IMG/VR virus record: IMGVR_UViG_3300046507_000353
Location: 1 to 34,320 of that record
Direction: 5' to 3' (one strand)
Length of the DNA: 34,320 nucleotides
Source: a virus
The position numbers were made by a program, and so were the translations under genes. Positions 29,469-34,320 of the stretch are shown in pieces (the first letter of the stretch is position 1; every line of letters starts with the position of its first letter). Under the pieces are notes generated by a model, which was not told the DNA's origin, did not search any database, and saw nothing but the letters and a program-made list of their open reading frames with translations.

Positions 29469-30287
29469 ATGGCCAGCAAATCGAAAAAATTCCGCATTGC
29501 CACCGAAGGCGCAACCACCGACGGCCGCGTTATCGAACGTAGCTGGATCGAACAGATGGCTGCGAACTACAACCCGGCCAAGTACGGCGCACGCGTCAAT
29601 CTGGAACATTTCAAAGGCGTTCTGCCGGACAGTCCGTTCAAGCGTTATGGCGATGTTCTCTCGCTGACCGCTGAAACGGTGGATGACAACAAGCTCGGTC
29701 TGTTTGCGGTGATCGACCCGACTGACGAGCTGGTCGCGATGACGAAGGCCCGTCAGAAGATTTACACCTCCATGGAAGTGCATCCGAGCTTCGCTGATAC
29801 CAACGAAGCGTATCTGGTCGGCCTGGCAGTCACCGACGACCCGGCAAGCCTGGGCACCGAGATGCTGCAGTTCAGCGCCTCGGCTCAGTCCAGCCCGCTG
29901 GCTGCCCGCAAGCAAAGTAAAGACACGCTGTTCTCCGAAGCGATCGAGTTCACGTTGGAGCTGGACGCGGTCACCCCGAACGACGATGGCAAGACTTTGT
30001 TCAGCAAGGTGAAAGAGCTACTGGGGGTCAAGTCGAAAACCGATAACGCCAACTTTGCCGATCACGGCCAAGCGATCGAGATCATTGCCGAAAGCCAACG
30101 CGACTTGCTCGGGCGCTTCAGCGCGGTGAGCGATCTGGAACAGAAAGTAACCAAGCTTTCCGCTGACCTCGAAAAAGAGACCGGCGCTCTGGACGCACTT
30201 ATCAAGCAGCTCAACTTCACGCCGGACAACAGTCCGAATCGGCCATCAGCCACCGGCTCGAAAGTCGCGGTTACCACCGACTGCTGA
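29469..30287 (+). CDS. O: Capsid scaffold and maturation protease O
   Basis: A 272-aa gpO-type protein. The N-terminal half is a serine protease with probable triad D18, H47 and S101 (in YTSMEV), aligning with the P2 D19/H48/S107 pattern. The C-terminal half is a charged helical scaffold (SAVSDLEQKVTKLSADLEKE). It directs procapsid assembly and then cleaves N, L and itself. GGACAGGAA precedes ATG 29469; the upstream extension runs through the promoter. Confidence 0.93.
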   Translation: MASKSKKFRIATEGATTDGRVIERSWIEQMAANYNPAKYGARVNLEHFKGVLPDSPFKRYGDVLSLTAETVDDNKLGLFAVIDPTDELVAMTKARQKIYTSMEVHPSFADTNEAYLVGLAVTDDPASLGTEMLQFSASAQSSPLAARKQSKDTLFSEAIEFTLELDAVTPNDDGKTLFSKVKELLGVKSKTDNANFADHGQAIEIIAESQRDLLGRFSAVSDLEQKVTKLSADLEKETGALDALIKQLNFTPDNSPNRPSATGSKVAVTTDC

Positions 30288-30329
30288 TCCCTGAACGCAC
30301 ACCCCCTTTAGCAAGCCCGGAGCAAATCT

Positions 30330-31355
30330 ATGCGCAATGAAACTCGCCAAGCCCTGAAACTCTATCGTGAGCAAGTGGCTCGGTTGAACGGCGTTGACAC
30401 GGAGGCAGTGACCAGCAAATTTGCGGTTACTCCACAGGTTCAACAAACCATGGAAAACAAGGTTCAGGAATCGAGTGAGTTCCTGAAGTCCATCAACGTC
30501 ATCGGCGTTGTCGAGCAAGAAGGTGAAGCGCTCGGTCTGATGATTACCGGCCCGATCGCTGGCACGACCGACACCAACTCAGGCGAGCGCGAGACTCGCG
30601 ACCTGTTCGAGATCGAGGGCAGCCGCTACCGCTGTGAACAGATCAACTACGACACGCATCTCAAGTACGCGAATCTCGATGCCTGGGCGAAATTCCCGCA
30701 GTTTCAGCAACTCATCCGCGACGCGATCATTCAACGCATCGCACTCGATCGAATCATGGTGGGCTTCAACGGGACCAGCCGCGCGCTGACCAGCAATCGC
30801 ACCACGAATCCGCTGCTGCAAGATGTCGCCATCGGCTGGCTGCAAAAAATCCGTGCGAATGCCCCGTCTCGCTGGATGAAGGAAGTCGGCCCCGGCACGG
30901 GCAAAATCAAAGTCGGCCCGAATGGCGATTACAAGACTTTGGACGCAGTCGTCTACGACGCCGTCAACAACCTCGTAGCACCGTGGTATCGCGAGGACAC
31001 CCAACTGGTCGCGATCTGCGGCAGCGCGCTGCTGGCTGACAAGTACTTCCCGCTGGTCAATACCGTACAGGCCCCGACTGAGCAAAAAGCGGCTCAAGAC
31101 CTGATTACCAGCCAAAAGCGCATCGGCAACCGTCAGGCGGTGACCGTTCCATTTTTCCCGGCAAACGCAATCCTGATCACCAAGCTCTCCAACCTGTCGG
31201 TGTATTGGCAGGAAGGTGCCCAACGCCGGAGTGTTCTCGACAACCCGAAACGCGACCGCGTTGAAACCTATCAGTCGTCGAACGATGCCTTCGTGATCGA
31301 AGACTACGAGTGCGTGGCCTTCATCGAAAACATCGAGCTGGAAGAGGCGGTTTAA
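30330..31355 (+). CDS. N: Major capsid protein N
   Basis: A 341-aa HK97-fold capsid protein. The N-terminus MRNETRQALKLYREQVARLN and the block VQESSEFLKSINVIGVVEQE follow P2 gpN closely; P2 is cleaved near residue 31 by gpO and a similar site is likely here. The C-terminal DAFVIEDYECVAFIENIEL is the family end. GGAG lies upstream of the ATG. Confidence 0.95.
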   Translation: MRNETRQALKLYREQVARLNGVDTEAVTSKFAVTPQVQQTMENKVQESSEFLKSINVIGVVEQEGEALGLMITGPIAGTTDTNSGERETRDLFEIEGSRYRCEQINYDTHLKYANLDAWAKFPQFQQLIRDAIIQRIALDRIMVGFNGTSRALTSNRTTNPLLQDVAIGWLQKIRANAPSRWMKEVGPGTGKIKVGPNGDYKTLDAVVYDAVNNLVAPWYREDTQLVAICGSALLADKYFPLVNTVQAPTEQKAAQDLITSQKRIGNRQAVTVPFFPANAILITKLSNLSVYWQEGAQRRSVLDNPKRDRVETYQSSNDAFVIEDYECVAFIENIELEEAV

Positions 31356-31357
31356 AC

Positions 31358-32068
31358 ATGCCAACCCCCGCACAAGCACATTTCATGCGGGCCACCGCTG
31401 CTGCGGAAACTTCCGCAGCAGCGGAGGAAAACCCGCTCGCCCTGGCTACCGGCCATGAACTGATGTTGCACAAGCTCGCGAATGATCGCCGACGACTCAA
31501 GGAAACGCAGTCAACAGAGCTCAAGGCCGAGATCAAGCGTGAGCTGTTGTCGGAGTACGTCCCGTATGTCGAGGGCGTGCTGGCCGCAGGCACAGGCGTC
31601 CAAGACGAGGTGCTGATGACCGTCCTCATCTGGCGCATTGATGCCGGTGATGGACAGGGAGCCATCGAAATCGCCCGTTACGCAATCGCGCATCAGCTCT
31701 CACTGCCGGATCAGTTCAAGCGCACCACCGCAACCCTCATTGCTGAAGAGTTCGCCGACCTCGCGAAACGTGCCCGCGACGGTGGTTTGCCGGTCGATGT
31801 GACCTCCCTGAATACAGTTCTGGAGATCACGACCGGTCAGGACATGCCGGATGAGGTGCGGGCGAAGCTCCACAAGGAAATCGGTCTTGCGCAGCGACTG
31901 TCGATCGGCGAACCGCCGTTTTCTGATGAGCAACTGGCCCTCGGTTACACCGCGTTGGAACACATGAAGCGGGCCATGCAGCTCCACGACAAGGTCGGCA
32001 TCAAGAAAGAAATGGAAAAGCTCGAACGTGAGCTGAAGAACTCGACTACCAGCGGTGCTGGTAGCTGA
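31358..32068 (+). CDS. M: Terminase small subunit M
   Basis: A 236-aa gpM-type terminase small subunit (P2 M is about 247). Recognisable parts are QAHFMRATAAAETSAAAE, the ELMLHKLANDRRRLKETQST block, and TVLIWRIDAGDGQGAIEIAR. It binds near cos and recruits gpP to start packaging. It starts 2 bases after the N stop. Confidence 0.92.
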   Translation: MPTPAQAHFMRATAAAETSAAAEENPLALATGHELMLHKLANDRRRLKETQSTELKAEIKRELLSEYVPYVEGVLAAGTGVQDEVLMTVLIWRIDAGDGQGAIEIARYAIAHQLSLPDQFKRTTATLIAEEFADLAKRARDGGLPVDVTSLNTVLEITTGQDMPDEVRAKLHKEIGLAQRLSIGEPPFSDEQLALGYTALEHMKRAMQLHDKVGIKKEMEKLERELKNSTTSGAGS

Positions 32069-32162
32069 CACCGGGCGATACCCGCGCACCAAGGCGGCAG
32101 GGGGTGACGGCAGGCTTGCCTCGCCAAAACCCCCTCCACCGCCTTTTTTACCGGAGCGATTC

Positions 32163-32639
32163 ATGAGCGGTTTTGTAGCCACGGACGAACTCATCAGCAG
32201 TGACTCCCCGGAAAACACCGTCCGAAACTCGGGCTTCTTTCCTGACATCGATCTCGCAGCGTTGCGAGAGACCGTACGGCTTGACGGCACCGTGAGCCAT
32301 CCTCGCCTGTACCACGCAGCAGTCGAAGCCATCACCAGTGCGAACCGTGATCTTCGAGACTGGCGCATCATCCAGCAAGCTGCGGGCTACAACACCCTTG
32401 ACGCCGTCCCCGCCGAGACAATCGACGGAAAAAGCGAGCTCGTCTACTACTACCTGCGGGCCGTGTACTCCACTGCCTCAGCAAACCTCCGTGAGCGCTA
32501 TCGCGACTCCGACACAACAGCCGACGGCCACAAGGCTGCCGATTCACTCGAAACGCCGATCGACGATTTACGCCGGGATGCCCGATGGGCAATCCGCGAT
32601 CTGCTGGGCGTCCCTCGATCCACGATCGAGCTCATCTGA
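32163..32639 (+). CDS. L: Head completion protein L
   Basis: A 158-aa head completion/stabilisation protein of the gpL family, with DGTVSHPRLYHAAVEAITSA and the RYRDSDTTADGHKAADSLET segment. It closes the filled head before tail attachment. CCGGAG precedes ATG 32163. A 94-base GC-rich gap separates it from M. The stop overlaps the X start (TGATG). Confidence 0.92.
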   Translation: MSGFVATDELISSDSPENTVRNSGFFPDIDLAALRETVRLDGTVSHPRLYHAAVEAITSANRDLRDWRIIQQAAGYNTLDAVPAETIDGKSELVYYYLRAVYSTASANLRERYRDSDTTADGHKAADSLETPIDDLRRDARWAIRDLLGVPRSTIELI

Positions 32640-32842
32640 TGCAAGTCCGTGCCCAGCAGGGTGACACCTTGGATGCGCTGGTATGGCGTCACTACGGCCG
32701 CACGACAGGCGTTGTCGAGGCGACATTGCAGGCCAACCCGGATCTGGCCGCGCTCGGCGCTGTACTGCCGCACGGCACCCTAGTCACCCTCCCCGACCTA
32801 CCCCCTCCAGCGAAAAACCGTCTGGTTCAACTTTGGGATTGA
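32639..32842 (+). CDS. X: Tail protein X
   Basis: A 67-aa LysM-like protein typical of P2 gpX: QQGDTLDALVWRHYGRTTGV, then ANPDLAALGAVLPHGTLVTL. It is a small baseplate or tail protein. It overlaps the L stop by one base and precedes the holin-like genes. Confidence 0.93.
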   Translation: MQVRAQQGDTLDALVWRHYGRTTGVVEATLQANPDLAALGAVLPHGTLVTLPDLPPPAKNRLVQLWD

Positions 32843-32848
32843 AAACAA

Positions 32849-33223
32849 ATGGCCGAGCCAGTCTCCACCAGCTATGCAACAGGATCTGTCGTCGCCGTCG
32901 GATCGCTATCCCTGCTCCCCGGAGTTGAGTCAGCGGTAATCCTTGGTTCGTTCGCCGGGGCGGTCGTCTTCGTCCTGGCATCAACCGATCTCACCAACGC
33001 AAAAAAGGTGGGGTTCTTCGTTATCAGTTTTATCGCCGGAATCCTTTGCGCCTCGATTGCCGCCGCATTGCTGACGAGCCTCCTGCCGGATCGCATCGAA
33101 GTCAGCGAAGGCGTAGGCGCGCTGGTTGCCGCCGCAGTTGCGGTTCGACTTCTGCTCTGGGTGATCAAGATCTCCGAAGACCCAGGCGCGTTACTGGCTC
33201 GATTCAAAGGAGACAGGAAATGA
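32849..33223 (+). CDS. Holin-like membrane protein (first of two)
   Basis: A 124-aa protein with about three hydrophobic segments (residues ~10-40, 53-77 and 88-107) and a charged C-terminus (DPGALLARFKGDRK). This is typical of Pseudomonas phage putative holins, which release the endolysin or control lysis timing. It sits in the place of the P2 Y holin. The stop overlaps the next start by ATGA. Confidence 0.78.
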   Translation: MAEPVSTSYATGSVVAVGSLSLLPGVESAVILGSFAGAVVFVLASTDLTNAKKVGFFVISFIAGILCASIAAALLTSLLPDRIEVSEGVGALVAAAVAVRLLLWVIKISEDPGALLARFKGDRK

Positions 33224-33540
33224 ACTACCTGCCGCTGATCAACAGTGTTTGCTGCGGCCTGATCGCGCTGTCGCTGATGTTTTTCAGCCGCAAGGGCGCC
33301 ACGCATCGGCCATTTGCCTCACTGCTCGCCTACACCGTCACCGTCGCGGCAGGTTCGGTTCCGATCCTTCACATCATCGGTCGGCCATACCTGCCTGACC
33401 CGCCTCAGCTCGTTCTCAACCTTCTGCTTTGCATCGCCTTGATCTCCGTTCGCGGCAACGTGATCGAGCTGTGCAGGCCAAGCAATTCAATGATGGATAA
33501 CCGATTCGTTCGACTGTTACGGAGAGAGACATGGTTCTGA
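33220..33540 (+). CDS. Holin-like membrane protein (second of two)
   Basis: A 106-aa protein with three membrane segments (residues ~5-22, 33-53 and 64-79) and a basic C-terminus (DNRFVRLLRRETWF), resembling 3-TM phage holins. With the upstream gene it may form a holin/antiholin pair. AAGGAGACAGGAAA lies upstream, and the 3' end overlaps the endolysin start by 10 bases. Confidence 0.78.
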   Translation: MNYLPLINSVCCGLIALSLMFFSRKGATHRPFASLLAYTVTVAAGSVPILHIIGRPYLPDPPQLVLNLLLCIALISVRGNVIELCRPSNSMMDNRFVRLLRRETWF

Positions 33541-34320
33541 AAATGGATAGCCACGGGAGCGACGTTGCCGAGCTGCAACGACTCTTAAACAAGCGCGGCG
33601 CGCAGATCTCGGTTGATGGATGGTTCGGCACCTCCACCCAAGCAGCGGTCATCGAGCTGCAGCGCGGCGCCGGACTGGTGGCTGACGGCATTGCCGGAGC
33701 AAAAACCATGGCTGTGCTGACCGGCAAACCTTCGGTTCGTGTTCTCCGGGAGGCTGATCTACAGGCTGCGGCTGATCGTTTGGAGCTGCCGCTGATCAGT
33801 GTCAAGACGGTCAATTCGGTCGAAAGTAACGGATGTGGCTTCCTGCCGGACGGACGCCCCGTGATCCTGTTCGAGCGTCACGTTTTCTACCAGCGCCTGA
33901 AAGCCAAAGGCGCCGACGTTGAAACTCTCTCGGCTCGTTTCCCGAACCTCTGCAACCCGAAGCGCGGCGGTTATACGGGCGGCGCCGGTGAGTGGTCTCG
34001 CCTGAGAAACGCACGCCTGATCATCGGTGACGCTTTCGCTGATATCGCCTACGAGGCTTGCAGCTGGGGCCTGTTTCAGATCATGGGTTACCACTGGGAG
34101 AGCCTGGACTACGGCAGCGCCGCTCAATTCGTCGAGAAGATGAGTGAAAGCGAAGGTGCGCAGCTTGACGCCTTCGTCGCCTTCATCGCAGCAGATCCAG
34201 CGCTACACAAGTCGCTGAAAGCCCGCAAATGGGCAGAGTTCGCCAAGCTCTACAACGGCCCGGCCTACAAGGAAAACCTCTACGACGCCAAGCTCGCTCA
34301 GGCCTATGAGCGTTTCGAGA
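33531..34320 (+). CDS. Endolysin: peptidoglycan-binding domain plus N-acetylmuramidase-like domain (continues at 1-141)
   Basis: Joined across the circle it is 267 aa. Residues ~8-65 are a peptidoglycan-binding module (GSDVAELQRLLNKRGAQISV, VDGWFGTSTQAAVIELQR). Residues ~90-265 are a DUF3380/N-acetylmuramidase-type catalytic domain: VNSVESNGCGFLPDGRPVIL with the catalytic Glu likely in VESNG, FERHVFYQ, and SWGLFQIMGYHW. Modular endolysins like this are common in Pseudomonas phages. It lies downstream of the holins. Window end cuts it in frame. Confidence 0.92.
   Translation, partial: MVLKMDSHGSDVAELQRLLNKRGAQISVDGWFGTSTQAAVIELQRGAGLVADGIAGAKTMAVLTGKPSVRVLREADLQAAADRLELPLISVKTVNSVESNGCGFLPDGRPVILFERHVFYQRLKAKGADVETLSARFPNLCNPKRGGYTGGAGEWSRLRNARLIIGDAFADIAYEACSWGLFQIMGYHWESLDYGSAAQFVEKMSESEGAQLDAFVAFIAADPALHKSLKARKWAEFAKLYNGPAYKENLYDAKLAQAYERFE
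34194..34320. repeat. Terminal direct repeat, right copy
   Basis: Identical to 1-127. See that entry. Confidence 0.93.

Noticed and set aside
1-34320. Insertion sequences or transposons
   Set aside because: No transposase, no terminal inverted repeats with target duplications, and no second copy of any long sequence except the assembly overlap.

Overview
The window is one complete P2-like temperate phage (tailed, contractile-tail myovirus), opened at an arbitrary point inside the endolysin gene. Bases 1-127 are repeated exactly at 34194-34320, so the molecule closes into a circle of about 34,193 bp. The host is most likely Pseudomonas. The evidence is GC-rich coding sequence, an attachment core matching the 3' part of a Pseudomonas-type tRNA-Thr(TGT), a DUF4224-like gene beside the integrase, and a Com-Dam pair. 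The host is inferred from recognition, not from a search.

Layout, read from the candidate cos site at about 26411: portal Q and terminase P on the minus strand; then on the plus strand O (scaffold/protease), N (capsid), M, L, X, two holin-like proteins, endolysin, a small ORF, nested spanins lysB/lysC, a zinc-finger protein and R, S; then V, W, J, I, H, G (baseplate and tail fibre); a com-dam DNA-modification cassette; and FI, FII, E/E', T, U, D (tail). Three dyads of the form TTGTGC...GCACA(A/T) precede V, FI and the divergent P/O pair, exactly where P2 keeps its Ogr-dependent late promoters. An Ogr homologue with the C-x2-C-x22-C-x4-C zinc motif is at 17046-17294.

The control region (14680-17294) has a minus-strand lysogeny operon: a short repressor without peptidase domain, a one-TM membrane protein and a secreted protein. 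Facing it is an early operon (RHH-like protein, CII-like protein, Ogr). The early promoter TTGACA-N17-AATAAT carries a repressor-type operator in its spacer. The replication module (17381-22404) is led by an 896-aa zinc/Toprim-like/P-loop primase-helicase; no P2 gpA-type rolling-circle initiator is visible. The integrase (22610-23758) is followed by a near-perfect LexA box driving a small 80-aa protein, then attP (tRNA core flanked by four ACGTAAAAT-type arm sites).

The most unusual part is the right end (24700-26400). It holds a ParA-family ATPase and a small possible ribbon-helix-helix partner, each preceded by TGATATC repeats. A 700-bp gene-free AT-rich stretch with scattered GGTAA(T/C) repeats follows, and then cos. 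This suggests an integrating phage that also carries a plasmid-style partition module and possibly an iteron-type origin. The other leading observations are a 13-residue motif shared by the repressor C-terminus and the membrane-protein N-terminus, and late promoters whose predicted start sites fall on or next to the start codons of V and P.
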